A stretch of DNA of 64,000 bases from Siderastrea radians (GCA_964017195.1 OZ024888.1:15677701-15741700), one strand, 5' to 3'. Positions 14,001 to 24,639 are shown, counted from the first letter of the stretch. Numbers and translations are program-made. The notes: generated by a model not told the origin, from the letters alone.

Positions 14001-17000
14001 TTGCACGAGCTAATGACGCAAAAAATTATGCGCAGAAAGGTTGCGCAGTGCAATTGAATGGCATCACCTTAACCTTAAGGACGTTCGCGCTAATTGTTTC
14101 TGCGCACTCTTACTGCGGATTTAACTCTCTTAAATTTTCGGTGACCCCATATTTTCTTTTGATAGATCACTTTCCTTGTCGATTATCTACGTTTTGTGAA
14201 AAATTAAAGAAAATCTGTGTTGTGGAAGTTTGATTTTTTTCAACTTTTCTGGCTTCGCATCATCGAATTCTGCTACTACTGTAGCTGCAAGGTGTTCGCA
14301 TAAGTCCATCTTAGAGGGTGAGTTTAACTCAAAGGATGACACCCGTTCAAATTATTCACTTGACAGACCCACTTTAATAAAATTTGACTAAGAAAAAGGG
14401 TCTACAGCGAATCATTTTTAATATTTTCCAACTAACAAGCACTGAGGCCATGTCGAGTTACGAGGACCGATGTGTCAAAATTGGGGTAGTTTTCCACGCG
14501 CTTTATTTCGAAAACGAAGTCGGTAACCCCCAATTTTTTTGCATTTCTGACATAGGTAACTCATTATCTGACTGTAGTCAAAGTATGAAAAACAATCTGT
14601 GTTGTAGAAGTTTTTCGCACGAACGTCCTTAAGGGTGCACTGCCCTGTTAATCTATGCAAAATATATGCAAATGTACGAGAAAGTCATTTGCATAAATTT
14701 GTTAAACATTAACACATTTATGCAGAGCCATGCAGATTTATAAACCAGTTTGTAAATGTGGTAAAGGTATCTTAATTTATGCTAGTGCATGAAAACTTTT
14801 GCCTTGTAAAATTCTACCGTCCAATTTGCTGATGAATTTTTGCTGCCTACCTAGATCTTGTGGTCTTAGTGCCATTTACATGCGTGCGAATTCGTCCCAG
14901 CTAGATCTTCTTATAGCATGCGTAGCAGGCCCTTGAGTCTTACGGGGCGTGCGGTGTTGGGGAACGCGCGATCCTCGCGCCTCCGATTACGCGTTCCCCA
15001 ACACGGCACCGGGCGCCCCATAATACTCAAGCACCTGCTATGCAGAGCAGGGTAATCTTACTGTTTCGGTATTTCAGTTACGCAGAACTAACCGTTATCA
15101 GGGGCTACACAAGCAGAAGCGATAACAATGTAAACATTGTTAGTGCAAAGTGGTGGTAACTTGCACAGCAAACGATTTCAACTTGTCACGCAACGATGTT
15201 GCGCAACTGTTGCCCATATTACACGGCCAATAGCCTTTTGTGGCCCCTAATTACGGTTAGTTCTGGCTAACTGAAATATTGGGCAAAATTAGGAGAGACA
15301 CTTTCTGTAGCTGTTTGATCAGCCTTGCATTTGGTTTGGAAATTTGGTTTATTAAGTTCATTGCTTAACCTGATTTATTTAACAGATAGATTCTATTTGG
15401 CCGTACATGTGTACTCTGGTAACGCACAGGTGACGTCAAAACGTGGTAAGAACATCTGTCACGCTACTCATCTGCGGCTTGTAGTGTATTTCTTTGTTCT
15501 TACCACGTCTAGGCGTCCTCTGTGCGTTGTCAGAGTATACACACACCGCCAAATAGCATCTATTTGTTTATACATTGTCTTAATATCGGTTATTCCGCAC
15601 AAAATTAGACATGTTTTTAAAACTCTTCGTAGTGATGATTTGCGCGCGCAGTACTTTAATCACAAACTCTACTAGCCCAATCAAATCGTGCATTTTATTC
15701 CGTCTAAACACCCGGGCCACATTGGTGGAAGGCGAGTGCTCTCACCACTGCGCCATCCCTGCTCCCCTAGAGAACAGGTAAAGATAGAGCGCTTTTCAAA
15801 TGAGTGTCGTAAAACCAAAACCAAAGTAATTACCCCAGCCAATCACAACAAACACAAATTACCCAATGAACCAATCAGAACTCGAAGCAAGTACATGTAA
15901 CCGGCGTCGAGCGCGGGAAAACGCGTGCGAGCGCGAGCAAGTCGCGACTGATTGGATTGGTTTGAGTTTTACTCCTGATTGGTCGAGAAAGTGGCGCGAA
16001 AGGTTTTAACCAATCACAGAGCGAAGTAAAGCAAAACCAAAGCAAAACACGAATTACTTTCGACACTCAATTGAAAACCCCTCTAAGTCACTGGAATTGT
16101 TAATCCATGCTATTTGCTTGTCTGTGCAGAGTGTTGTAAGCTGCTTGTGGCACCCAAAACTTAACCAGATTGTGGTTGGATGTGGAAATGGAACAACCAA
16201 AGTTTATTTCGACCCTGAAAAAAGCAACAAGTGAGTCTCCTGTCTCCGTAACTGGTAACAGTTGTACCACTTTTGCAAAACATCTATGGGTTGTTTGACG
16301 TTTTGTTTTCTTTTAACAAAGGGGAGCTAAACTTTGCGTGGGAAAAGTGAAGAGGAAAGCCGTATCTAAAGAGATGCCATTGAAAGACCAAATTATTACG
16401 CGTAAGTGTGTATTTTTCTTGTAGCGTGTGCGATTCCTTTTAGTGAGGTACTTATTGTATTAGCTTTCTGTTGGTGTCACGGTGACTTAACTTTCAATAT
16501 AAATAAGTAAATACTAACGGGATTTTGATAGGCAACTCCACTCATTGAGGAGGTTTTCATACCCTGGTCCCAGAGGTTTTACTTTCTTTTTCTTAAACGA
16601 GCTCGAGCCGCGAAGCAGCTAGTACCCTACGCAGCCGTTCTTAGGGTCGTCACGCAACACGCCTCCCCACAATTGCGTGACTACCCTAACAAAGGCTGCG
16701 TGGGAGACTACGAAGCAGCCCGTCGTCGCCGTTTTGAGGAAAAAAAACAAAAACTTCTGGGATCAGGGTTTGGTTTTCAGAGAGGTCCCGTGAAAGAATC
16801 TTAAAACGCTGCAAGTATAATAACACGATATAGGACTAAAAATAGACTGTGATCAGGCTCCTTAGATGGGGATAGAGCGCAAGACAATCGCTGAGAGGGG
16901 GAAGTAGTGCCAGGCTTAGAGCGACGGACTCCGCACTCGCCTCGCTCTGCTCGGTGATTTTGTTGTGCTCTGTGTTCGTGACCAAGGTGCTTGTTCACAG

Positions 17001-18308
17001 GCTACCTACTAAGGAGCCTTTTCACAGGTAGCCCACTAAGGAAACTGTTCACAGGTTGCCCACTTAGGAGCCTGTTCACAGACTACGGGCAATAAATTGT
17101 TAAAAGCTAGAGGACATCTTAGCTACGTACGTAAAGTGCGTTAGAGACATTCTATTGATTGAAAAAGATATTAAAAGCAATCAAAGTAGTTGTCGATATC
17201 TTTCTTCTCAGAGGTACACATTTCAGCCAACTTCTGCCAGTATTTCTGCTTATGTTCAAAGCAAGTACTCAGAGACCACAAAGAGACCATGTGGTGCGCA
17301 ACAAACCACTTTGGTGAGAATAATATCAGTCAGTCACCTTGCCGGCTCAGAAAAATGATGTACATTTCTTTAAGGCAGAAAAAAGGATTATTACTGTGTT
17401 AATAGGCAGTTTAAGCTTGGTGAACCACTCGTAGCTTCAAGATAATACTTTTCCTTTTTTTTTTTAAATAAAACAAAAAAAATTACATCTATTTTAATTT
17501 TGTTTTACAGCTCATTCACTGCCAATGTTCCGGGAGAAGCGCTATAAAAGTAAAAAGAAGGTGAAGGAAGCAGACCGAAAAGATCCCGTTAAATCTCACA
17601 GACCTGAATTGCCGGTCACTGGACCAGGTATGTGTATATAAACAGGAATTTATCATCTGTACTGGATTAAAGCTCGATCCCCAATTTCAGATTTTAACTC
17701 ATCAAACACGAGAGAACGTGTTTCGTTAGGTTTTTCAACACCGAGAAGAGAGTTGAAAAAACGACGGACAAAGGGGTTTTTTGTGGAGATAATTATATCA
17801 AACACTCTCTCCGAGTGTTTGACACCTGAACTTCTCCAACAAGGCAGTAAATAACTGAGAATCGAAGGAACAAAATTCAGCAAATAACTGGGAAATGAAG
17901 GAACAAAATTCTTAAAATCTGTGCTAATTAAATCAGTGCTAATTAAAAGTCTGTGCTAATTAGAGGTTGGTTTCAACCTCTCACGCTTATGATTTTCTTT
18001 GTTTAAACTTGGCGAATTATTAGCGATTTTAAGAAAATCATATCCTATATCAATAGGCCTTTTATTGTTTATTGTTCATTCTTTGTGTGTTATTTACTTA
18101 TTTATTTATTCTTCAATGTCATTTCGAATTTATTGTCTTTATTAGGTAGTTAGTTTACAGAGCTCCATTTAAACCAGCCCATGCTGAACTGGGCATCTCT
18201 GTCTAAATATTGTCAATAAATAAATATAAAAACGTTCGCTAACTCAGTTGTTTCCTTGCTCATATAGTGGATAGGCTATTTCGTCCTTTCATCTATCGCT
18301 CCAGAGGC

Positions 18309-18345
<37 letters not shown>

Positions 18346-18474
18346 GGCTATCTGTCTTTGTCTGTCTGTCCGTCTGACTATCTGTCTTTGTCTGTCTGTC
18401 TGTGTGTCTGTCTGTCTGTCTGGATATCTGTCTGTCTGTCTGTCCTTGTCTTTTTGGCTATTTATCTTTGTCCT

Positions 18475-18517
<43 letters not shown>

Positions 18518-19209
18518 GAATTCGCGGTTTATTCTGTAATCACTGAGCTATAGGGAGGCGTTCAATGCAGATGTAAACGTAAGACATCACTGTTTAATAA
18601 ACTTGTTAATTTACCAAGATCAAATCTGGCCTCCTTTAGACCAATACTTCCCAATATATTTTTACTACACTTTCTTTCTTGTGGGCGATGTGTTAACAGA
18701 ATCGAGAAACTAATTTACCAGTGTGTTTGTTGCAGGTCACGGTGGACGGATCACATCTGGCATGTCTCTGTCAGCTTATGTGGTCAAAAACCTAGCGCTA
18801 GAAATGAAAGATGATTCTCACCCGAGGGAGGCCATCCTCAAGCACGCTAAGGTACAGCCAATGTTTCTTGTCTGTTTTTGAGGTGTTTAAACATCCTCGG
18901 GGTTTTGTTGCAGCGTAGCCTACGAATCTGCGAGTGTTTGTCAACCATTTTCAACCTGCGTAAAAGAAACAATTTTTTTAGAAATGGTTCGAAAATTCCT
19001 CTGGAGATGTTTCGTATTTCCATTAATGGCCTGGAACTAGTAAAAAGAAGTAAACGGCACTCACATTGTCCATTGTGATGTTTAGTCTACTCAAATAATT
19101 CTACTTATATTCCTGAAATTTTGCGTTTGACAAAGCCAAATTATTTTCATTTACATTTCTATCGAAATTTACGGAATTTTTAGGTAAGTGGTAAGCAAAA
19201 TCTGTCTAT

Positions 19210-19241
<32 letters not shown>

Positions 19242-19258
19242 GTGTCTGTGTGTCTGTG

Positions 19259-19289
<31 letters not shown>

Positions 19290-20914
19290 GTCTGTCTGTT
19301 GGTTTGTCTGTCTTCAGATTGATGTCAGTTGAGTTGATATATGGTAAACTAGCCTTTCGAGCGTTAGCTCTTCGCTTTAGCTGGCGCTCAAAACGTCGGA
19401 TAATAATGTCTGGTTTTTGTTGTCTGTCTGTCTGTCTGTCCCTCTGTCCGTCTGTCTGTCTTACTTGATTTTATGTCTTTTCCAGGCTGCTGCGGAAGAT
19501 CCTTACTGGGTGTCTCCTGCATATGCGCAGTAAGTTTGGTTTCAAATCACTTGATTTTTACACACTTATTGACTGAGTGGGAGGGCCAGACGGGAAAATA
19601 TTTAGCTCGAGGTTATGGCGTACTGAACGAGCGCAGCGAGGTCCGTACGCCATGACCTCGAGCCAAATATTTTTTTCCGGCCTGGCTTGCGTCAACCCGT
19701 CCGACCCTACACATGTGAACTTGCCAATACATTTTTTTTTATAGAATTGCGTAAGCGGGGCCGTACGGTGGTATAATAAAATTGCTTATCATGTATACCC
19801 CCCTCCGCCTCCCCTGCGTGCTTCTCTTACGAACCTGCTTATAAAATTCGCCGACACGAGCTGCAAGCATTAAATGCTACCAGGCCTGAATAAACCGCAC
19901 TGTCCTGCCAGAAACACGTACTATTCCGCGCGATGTGATTTGGGAGAATTCTTCTCCGCGAGCATTGGATATTTTCTGCTCGTAAATTGGCGTATTCTGC
20001 TTGATGACGTTGCTCGCAAAAATCACATATTCTACTCAAAATTCTGCTCGGGCAACGAAATTCTGCTCGGTACAATGCTATTTTGATATACTACTCAATT
20101 ATTCATGATTGTGAGCTCTGCTGAGTTCGTCATGTTGGAATTATCATTTTGTACGAATACCGCTGGATTTAGTGTGACTATGGGTGCATTTTTTTGTAAT
20201 GCCGGTAAGCCTAGTTAATGCCATGTGCGATACGAAACACAGTGCCATGCCAATGCATGTTGGTACTTTGGATCTGTTCGGAATTATTATTTTGAAATTC
20301 CTCTTTCAGCTTTTATGTATAATTTTGTTTTACTGATTTCTCGTTTAATATTCTGTTCATATTCTGCTGGAAAATGCGGCTTTCTGCCGACATAACTTGC
20401 TCACTGTCTCAGGTAGCGAATAATGCTCGAAATTCTGCCGGCGTAAACCAAGCCTCCCGATTTTCAGTACATTTAATAGATCATAATTAAGATAAAACCC
20501 TATGGACTGTGCTCGGCCGTACGCCCGCACGTCTAGAGCCTTATTTCAGGCGAAAGCATGATTGTCATACTCTATTTGACTTAAATCCTAAATTTAATTC
20601 CCTTTTTTTCACACCAAAAAGGTAAAAATACCTACCTTTTTTCAGACGAAAATGTTCAAAAACTTTACCTTTTTTCAGGCTAAACTGGCCGAAAAATTCA
20701 GAACAGTTTTTTCTCCCCAGGATTGGGGAGGTGTGTTTACTCCCTAATCTCACGTGAACTGAGATTTAAAAGGTTTCCTATCTCAAATCTCTTACCTCTT
20801 TTAAATCGCTAATTTGTTTTTCACAGCACCCAGCCCAGAACTGTCTTTCAAGAAGAAGAGGATGACGAGGACGATGAAGAGGAAACTCAGAGAAAAAAGA
20901 TGAAAATTCTTTAG
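73..20914 (+). CDS. WDR70: WDR70, exons 8-24 (residues 183-652), WD40 propeller and C-terminus
   Basis: WDR70 is a nuclear WD40 protein; in yeast and human it is linked to CUL4-DDB1 ligase and H2B ubiquitination (family knowledge). Exons: 73-135, 2464-2604, 3559-3642, 5950-6026, 6542-6612, 7054-7121, 8738-8776, 9950-10049, 11254-11338, 11840-11906, 13324-13395, 16130-16230, 16322-16401, 17511-17627, 18736-18851, 19486-19529, 20827-20914. All join in phase with GT-AG introns and end at TAG 20912-20914. Seen: blade motifs VKFWDF (exon 9), VRIWN (exon 12), IQAWDTR (exon 14) and LKIWDIR (exon 16). The last two are WDxR boxes, the DDB1-binding signature, at about residues 357-360 and 404-407. The C-terminus has a lysine/arginine-rich stretch, the conserved PREAILKHAK and PYWVSPAY motifs, then an acidic run and a basic QRKKMKIL end. 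Exons 1-7 are not upstream in this window but at 54.7-60.0 kb. The joined protein is 652 aa, against about 654 in human. Confidence 0.95.
157..425. mobile_element. MITE with CCAAT-rich interior (family also at 15784)
   Basis: Left end ATAGAGCAGTTTTTAAA and right end TTTGAAAACTGCTCTAT are inverted copies. The interior has CCAATCACAA, TTGATTGGTTGAG and CCAATCAGAG. The same arrangement occurs at 15784-16085. Compared with that copy, many CG pairs here are TG or CA. It lies in WDR70 intron 8. Confidence 0.75.
504..1252. mobile_element. Long inverted-repeat element
   Basis: A left arm (about 504-606) and a right arm (about 1160-1252) are inverted, imperfect copies of each other. Both share GACAGTTTGCTT-G-AGCAATTTGC and CAACATTG. 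No coding region is visible inside. Near 1045-1100 is a GATAAGATA-type stretch that may be a separate retroelement tail. The ends are approximate. Confidence 0.6.
1252..1953. mobile_element. hAT-like non-autonomous element with GGCGAGTG subterminal repeats
   Basis: Ends are CAGTGTTGGAAA and TTTCCAACACTG, a hAT-style CAGTG terminus. AAAGG flanks both ends (1247-1251 and 1954-1958), a possible 5-bp target duplication. Just inside both ends GGCGAGTG or its complement recurs several times (1275-1350 and 1867-1929), as expected of transposase-binding subterminal repeats. No transposase is visible. Confidence 0.65.
2750..3165 (-). repeat. Degenerate ~106-bp satellite, about four units
   Basis: Successive units share TTCATCCACAGACTCAAAAG, then AACCACC, a GTAACAAACAG stretch, CACCACAGGAAAGTA, and TTTCATTTGAATG. 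Another unit lies at about 3435-3530. It is the inverted form of the array at 58530-59230. It lies in WDR70 intron 9. Confidence 0.75.
3230..3418 (+). repeat. Possible retroelement 3' tail
   Basis: The segment ends in TTAAATAAATTATC followed by short CTTGT repeats, like the microsatellite tails of non-LTR retrotransposons. No coding remnant is seen, so the call is tentative. Confidence 0.35.
4051..4654. mobile_element. 604-bp MITE with 8-bp target duplication
   Basis: GGTCCTAG stands on both sides (4043-4050 and 4655-4662). The ends carry GGGGGGTACTCC and its complement, and both share CAAGTGACGGGGATGATCGA in inverted orientation (arms of about 50 bp). Internally CCCAAAAAAATCC recurs near both arms. 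No coding content. The 8-bp duplication suggests a hAT-type transposase in trans. It lies in WDR70 intron 10. Confidence 0.85.
4987..5056. repeat. AAT microsatellite
   Basis: About 20 AAT units with a few interruptions, in WDR70 intron 10. Confidence 0.95.
5212..5871. mobile_element. TTAA-type MITE, family TTAAGGACG, copy 1
   Basis: It begins TTAAGGACGTTCGCGC and ends GCGAGCGTCCTTAA, inverted ends with the TTAA target built in, as for piggyBac-like elements. It aligns along most of its length with the copy at 14075-14632. The extra 100 or so bases lie near the left end (about 5245-5340). Inserted 78 bp before WDR70 exon 11. Confidence 0.82.
7495..7707. mobile_element. TTAACCCTTTAAG-family MITE
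   Basis: The 213-bp element starts TTAACCCTTTAAGCC and ends CCTAAAGGGTTAA. The interior has the family's CATCACTACTTGTTCAAACA and GACGAGAATAAAG. WDR70 intron 13. Confidence 0.85.
8029..8680. mobile_element. ATCGATA-rich TIR element with target duplication
   Basis: TCTCAGT flanks both sides (8022-8028 and 8681-8687). Ends are CCTGACATGGGCAAT and, inverted, CCCGACGTGGGCAAT. The subterminal arms (8037-8175 and 8505-8668) are packed with ATCGATAA and TATCGATA-like motifs. The right end stops 57 bases before WDR70 exon 14. Confidence 0.82.
8984..9329. mobile_element. TTAA-type MITE, family TTAAAGGGGCTACGTCACG
   Basis: The left end TTAAAGGGGCTACGTCACG is followed by four CGTCA repeats (to about 9021). 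The right end reads GCGTGACATAGTCCCTTAA. The interior is AT-rich with no coding sense. WDR70 intron 14. Confidence 0.75.
10296..10560. repeat. C-rich dispersed repeat (also at 46396-46600)
   Basis: A G run (10303-10312) leads into TTTAAACCTTCCGCTTCC, then AATATTGTACAATGTTGCATAA, then many CCCGCTTCC/CCCGCCTCC units to about 10550. The same order occurs at 46396-46600. The proline-rich ORFs on both strands follow from the composition. Confidence 0.6.
11940..12136. mobile_element. TTAACCCTTTAAG-family MITE, left end worn
   Basis: The right end GGGGCTTAAAGGGTTAA is clear. The interior is nearly the same as the copy at 36264-36475 (GTCTGGTGATCA-TTCCTTTATTCTCATGA). It starts about 35 bp after WDR70 exon 17. 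Confidence 0.82.
12810..13302. mobile_element. TTAACCCTTTAAG-family MITE carrying an internal minisatellite
   Basis: The left end TCAACCCTTAAAGCCC and right end GCTTAAAGGGTCAA belong to the family. Between them the normal interior (13135-13300) is preceded by about 300 bp of tandem repeats (12828-13128). Confidence 0.8.
12828..13128 (+). repeat. 34-bp minisatellite, about nine units
   Basis: Unit: TGACATGAGAATGCATAATT followed by ATTCTCTTTACTCC. About nine copies are almost identical; one has CACGAG for CATGAG near 12966. Each unit has a short palindrome, GAGAAT...ATTCTC. The low divergence implies recent expansion. The arms match the terminal sequence of the surrounding MITE. Confidence 0.95.
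14075..14632. mobile_element. TTAA-type MITE, family TTAAGGACG, copy 2
   Basis: It starts TTAAGGACGTTCGCGC and ends GCACGAACGTCCTTAA. It is homologous over almost its whole length to 5212-5871, lacking a piece near the left end. WDR70 intron 18. Confidence 0.85.
14916..15046. repeat. Foldback hairpin element
   Basis: Two arms of about 60 bp pair with each other: GGTGTTGGGGAACGCG (left) against CGCGTTCCCCAACAC (right), extending out through GGGGCG/CGCCCC and CTTGAGT/ACTCAAG to TAGCAGG/CCTGCTA. GC-rich and CpG-rich. No genes. Confidence 0.8.
15069..15280. mobile_element. Small TIR element
   Basis: GTATTTCAGTTACGCAGAAC then TAACCGTTATCAGGGGC at the left is matched inversely by GCCCCTAATTACGGTTAG then TTCTGGCTAACTGAAATA at the right. 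The interior contains AACGATGTTGCGCAACTG. Ends are accurate to a few bases. Confidence 0.75.
15384..15567. mobile_element. Foldback MITE (family also at 57169)
   Basis: The left arm (CTATTTGGCCGTACATGTGT, AACGCACAGG, ACGTGGTAAGAACA) is mirrored by the right arm (GTTCTTACCACGT, CTGTGCGTTGTCAGAGTATA, CCGCCAAATAG). A worn copy is at 57169-57341. Confidence 0.75.
15784..16085. mobile_element. CCAAT-rich MITE, second family member
   Basis: Same family as 157-425: ATAGAGCGCTTTTCAAA at the left, TTGAAAACCCCTCTA at the right, with CCAATCACAAC and TGATTGGTCGAGAAAGTGGC inside. It keeps a CpG-dense core (about 15903-15950) that is degraded in the other copy. It ends 44 bp before WDR70 exon 19. Confidence 0.78.
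16560..16771. mobile_element. 212-bp hAT-like MITE with perfect 8-bp target duplication
   Basis: GGTTTTCA flanks the element (16552-16559 and 16772-16779). Ends TACCCTGGTCCCAGAGG and CTTCTGGGATCAGGGTTT are inverted. The interior includes a GC-rich hairpin (GCAGCCGTTCTTAGGGTCGT / ACTACCCTAACAAAGGCTGC). WDR70 intron 20. Confidence 0.85.
16994..17090. repeat. 27-bp tandem repeat, about 3.5 units
   Basis: TTCACAGGCTACC-ACTAAGGAGCCT recurs with a 27-base period and moderate divergence, in WDR70 intron 20. Confidence 0.8.
18090..18230 (+). repeat. Non-LTR retrotransposon 3' end
   Basis: CAGAGCTCCATTTAAACCAG, then CATCTCTGTCTAAATATTG, ending in TCAATAAATAAATA. The minus-strand sequence at 47409-47520 aligns with it, so these are 3' ends of one LINE-like family. 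No coding part remains. Confidence 0.55.
18308..18518. repeat. CTGT microsatellite
   Basis: Long run of CTGT/CTGTCTGT with interruptions, WDR70 intron 21. Related runs occur at about 19205-19310 and 19420-19462 in intron 22. Confidence 0.97.
19205..19462. repeat. Two CTGT microsatellite runs
   Basis: CTGT/TGTG-rich runs at 19205-19310 and 19420-19462, the second ending about 24 bp before WDR70 exon 23. Variation in their length could bring the polypyrimidine tract closer to or farther from the acceptor. Confidence 0.95.
19583..19683. repeat. Foldback palindrome
   Basis: GCTCGAGGTTATGGCGTAC on the left pairs with GTACGCCATGACCTCGAGC on the right, extended by AAATATTT and GGCC, with a GAACGAGCGCAGCGAGGTC spacer. 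In WDR70 intron 23. Confidence 0.8.
19850..20460. repeat. ATTCTGCTCG-rich interspersed sequence
   Basis: ATTCTGCT(C/T)G or close variants recur (for example near 19975, 20000, 20040, 20060, 20345 and 20430). No clear terminal repeats or coding frame were found. It fills most of WDR70 intron 23. Confidence 0.35.
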
Positions 20915-20932
20915 TCCATTCCAGTGGAAACC

Positions 20933-21235
20933 AATAAAGAACAAGCAGAGGGACGCCAAACTAGGCGTGGGGCCTGGGACAAAGAGAAATGAAGAGTGAG
21001 ACTTGGAACAGACAACCAGAGAAGGAAGGGAACCCGGAAATAAAACGCGTTAAGAGTTGGGCCTGAGAAACAAGATAGGAGGACTGTTATTTTGCTTTTT
21101 TGTTTTTTGGAAAAACAACAGCAGGGCATTATTAGACATTTTAAAGTTGATAAGGAACTTAATCCGAACGAAAATTAACGCACAATTAAACAGGAGCTAC
21201 TAGCTGTTAACATTGGGCTCCTGCTGTTAAATAAA
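20933..21235 (+). terminator. WDR70 3' UTR with two AATAAA signals
   Basis: After the TAG at 20912 there are AATAAA hexamers at 20933-20938 and 21230-21235. The first is only 19 bp after the stop, so the second is the likelier main polyadenylation signal. Confidence 0.6.
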
Positions 21236-21239
21236 GTGT

Positions 21240-23545
21240 TAGCCATTTTCTTGACTTCTGTTTTTTATCGCTTTGATCTTGCCTAGTTCCTATCTTGAGG
21301 GCTTTTTCCAGGCCTTCACGGTGAAACCATTTCGGTGACATACGAAACGAACGGCCGGTGAAATCCTACACGTTTTCGCTCGGCCTCCGAGATCCTAAAC
21401 GGATCGACCACGCGGAATAAGAACGCCTTAAAAACTAGGCAAACTGTGAGCACATATTGTACGTTGGGGCTTTCTTGCTAGTTTGAACCGTTGAATTAGA
21501 ATAAAACGAAAGGAAATTGTGCCGTGGCTTATAAGCGTCATTTTTTGCTGGATTTTGTAATGGGTACTATGGTTACATTCCTCTCATAGTTAGACCGTCT
21601 CGTGTCCGTCTTTATTCTACACGAACTATTAGACGCATAACCCTAAATGTTTGCCCAAGTTCGTCCCACACGAATTGTGCATCCTTAGTAAAAAAAACGA
21701 CCAATTCTAATCACCAAAAGATACAACAACGTTGTTTTTCACATTTATCACCCAGCCTGGTCCCTTGACGTTTCTGTCTTGCTTAGCCTGGACTCTACTT
21801 TTGGCCTGGCGACGTCATCGAATAACTGTCCGTTCCAGGCTTCGCACGGAGAACGAGGCAAGGGTAAACCCTAGGTACTACGCTGACCACCCATTAGAAG
21901 CAATCCCACGGAAGTAACCATATTACCATGAGAGACTGCAAAAACGAAGTTTCGCCTGCGATCACAAACCTTGTCAATCCGCTGTCATCGTTCATCATAC
22001 GGCTTCCTTTTTGGCGTCATGTCGAGCGCAGACCGAAGACGCCAAAATAAGGGCTTTTCATTTTGTGACGTGAAGTGCGCCAAGCAGGGGAAATACTACT
22101 TAACTGATTCCGGCCGCGGTCCGTAACCCAAAAATTTCGGTGTCTTCTTTGATTCTAAACTCCACTGAATAATAGCCACTTTTGTTTCCCCCTAGTCTTT
22201 CAAGTAAGCCAATGCAGACTCGTGCCCAGTCGCTATTTATGAGTCTGGGGGAAAGGGAGAGAAGATTGGATTCTATTGAGGCGCGCACGGTGATGCGACA
22301 TGGGCTCGAGTCTGGAGCCCATGTAATACATTTAGCTGTGTCGATACTGTCCGTAGAAATGTATAAAATTCGACAAATGCCAAAATGTTCCCCCGCCAAA
22401 ATAGCGACCAGATTTTCCGCTAATCGGGTCGCTAATGTTCCCTATTGTTCTTTTTAGAAACAATTAACAAATCCCCTCGCACTCATTCACCGCCCCTAAT
22501 TTAATTTCCTTATCTTGTAAATGGCTTTTTTTTTACTAGGATTATCCTGTTTCTTTTGTCTTTTTTTTCTCTTAAATCTATAAAAAATATTTTCAACGTT
22601 TCGTCAAACAAATAAATATAGATTATTGAGTTTGTGTACCGAACTTAGAGGTGAGGAAATTGTGCCATTTTACTACGATGGACTTCATTATGTGCCTTCG
22701 CTGGGTTTAGTAATCTCAGTATTAAACAACTTTATTGTGCTTTTATTGAGTCTTTCCCAAGAAAAAATAAATCTAACCGACGAAAAGAGGTATTTTGAAA
22801 GCACTTCGGTACTTTTGCTGAGTCTATTATTCTCGTCCACCGCGATCGATCGTCAAAAGCAGACATACGAACTTACCACTGAGGAAGATATTTGTTTAAG
22901 TATTATTGAGCTTTATTTTACTTATCAGGTGCTTGATGCTACTTAGTAGACATAAAATTGACATTAAGTTTGGAACGAAATTGTCGCGTGGTTTTCTCCT
23001 ATTAATACTGAAACGGGAACAGATGCTAGACTACAGACAGTGCCAAGGTGACGACTTTGCAGGAAAAACATTTATTGTTGGGAAATTTACACGTCCTTGA
23101 GATTTACCACAGACGCCGGTTTCACTTCCTCCTACTTGTACTCGTAGGTGTAAAGGCCAGTTGTTTTGAGCTTAAAACAATCAACAAACAAAAAATCAAA
23201 GGTTCTACCTGTTTATCATGTAGTTCGCATTCTTTCTATAAGTGTAAATAAAAGGTGTGCTTTTCTTTCGTGCTGGGCTCGACATTCCCTAATTCCCATC
23301 CCTGCCCGCTTCCCGCCTTTGCCTCACCATTCTTCTCCTTCTCCGCTAGTTCCCACAATTCCGCATTGTAAATTCAAAAGATCTTTTTCAGTCCCAAAGT
23401 TCCAATTCAGCCCTGATGCCCCTATACTAGGGCTGGCTCGTCTCTCTATGGAGCTATTTACAGTCGTCTCTGCTAAATGAACTTCGCATATAAGTAGCTA
23501 AGCTGAGTGAGTAGAAAAGTTAAAAACTATTAATTAAAAACTATA

Positions 23546-23586
<41 letters not shown>

Positions 23587-24300
23587 TATTACTATTATAA
23601 CGTGAAGCAGTGTAAACAGTCCTAAAGGAAGTCTGAAATCCCTCCTCTGATTTAGATGGTAAACAGTTGTAATGCTGGCCTTCTTTTGCAATTGAGGGAT
23701 GGCAATGAAAGCACTATTATGTTGCACACATAATACGTATGGCAGTTTTTATACCATAAAGAGAGTGAGATCGGACATCACCAGTTTCCTCTTGACAGTT
23801 TAGTTATCCAGAGTCGATAAATGGTGTGAACGCTGTGCAGTTTACACTGGCCTACACAGTGGGAAGGCTGTGCGTGCTAGTTTGCAAAGCGCTACACAAC
23901 CGAGCGTCAGTAACCATCCCGACTTGTTACGTTCAACATACGAACTTGCCACCCTCCCCCCCCTGAAATTCATTCCTATTCAAAGATCATGCGACGAATA
24001 CAAATATAGTTTTTGGCCAAGGTCCATCAGCGATTAGAACATTTTTATTTTTATTTATTGACCATCTGAGAGATAACGTTAGAATCGACGGACCGCTTTA
24101 CATAAGCCTTGAATGCCTACTTACTTGAACTTTATTTTATCTTTTGTTACCTAGCACCGAACACACTCTTTCTTTTTTAAAAAAATGCGAACTGTCCTGT
24201 CAAGCAGTTTAATTTGTAAGTTTAACATGTAGACTGTAGAATGCAGTTTTGATCACTGCTAGTCAGTTTCAGTGTACCTTAAATCCCACATGTTCCTTTC
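21240..24300. other. Intergenic region between WDR70 and p110
   Basis: No convincing gene. It holds a TTA microsatellite (23547-23600) and modestly CpG-rich DNA at 21300-22450. Open frames of about 90-106 codons (22100-22460 on both strands, 22626-22946 from a TTG) have no recognised motif and no splice pattern. Confidence 0.6.
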
Positions 24301-24639
24301 CCGCCAATACTGTTCGTCCGTACAAAGTAAGCCAGACTTTTGTTTTGTTTTTTGTTTTTTGGTCACGGTAGTATTGTAACCTTTTGTGTGAGACATTTCA
24401 GTTACGGCAAACTGAAATACGTTACTCAAGAGTGACCGACGAAGGTTTTAAAATGGTAGTTTATTATAAAATTAGTCGCAACTTCACACAAGTCAAAAGA
24501 AATTCTGGTTAGCCAGAGACTTTTGGGTGGCCAAGATTAGAACTAAAGACGCGTTAAATTTTTCAATCCCGCAAAAGGTGTGATCAAAATTCTTGAACAT
24601 GTTGACTGACGTTGAAAGACTTTCTTTGGCAAAGGCTCA

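Noticed and set aside
22100..22946. Open frames of 91-106 codons between WDR70 and p110
   Set aside because: No motif, overlapping frames on both strands, and one starts at TTG; not enough to call a gene.
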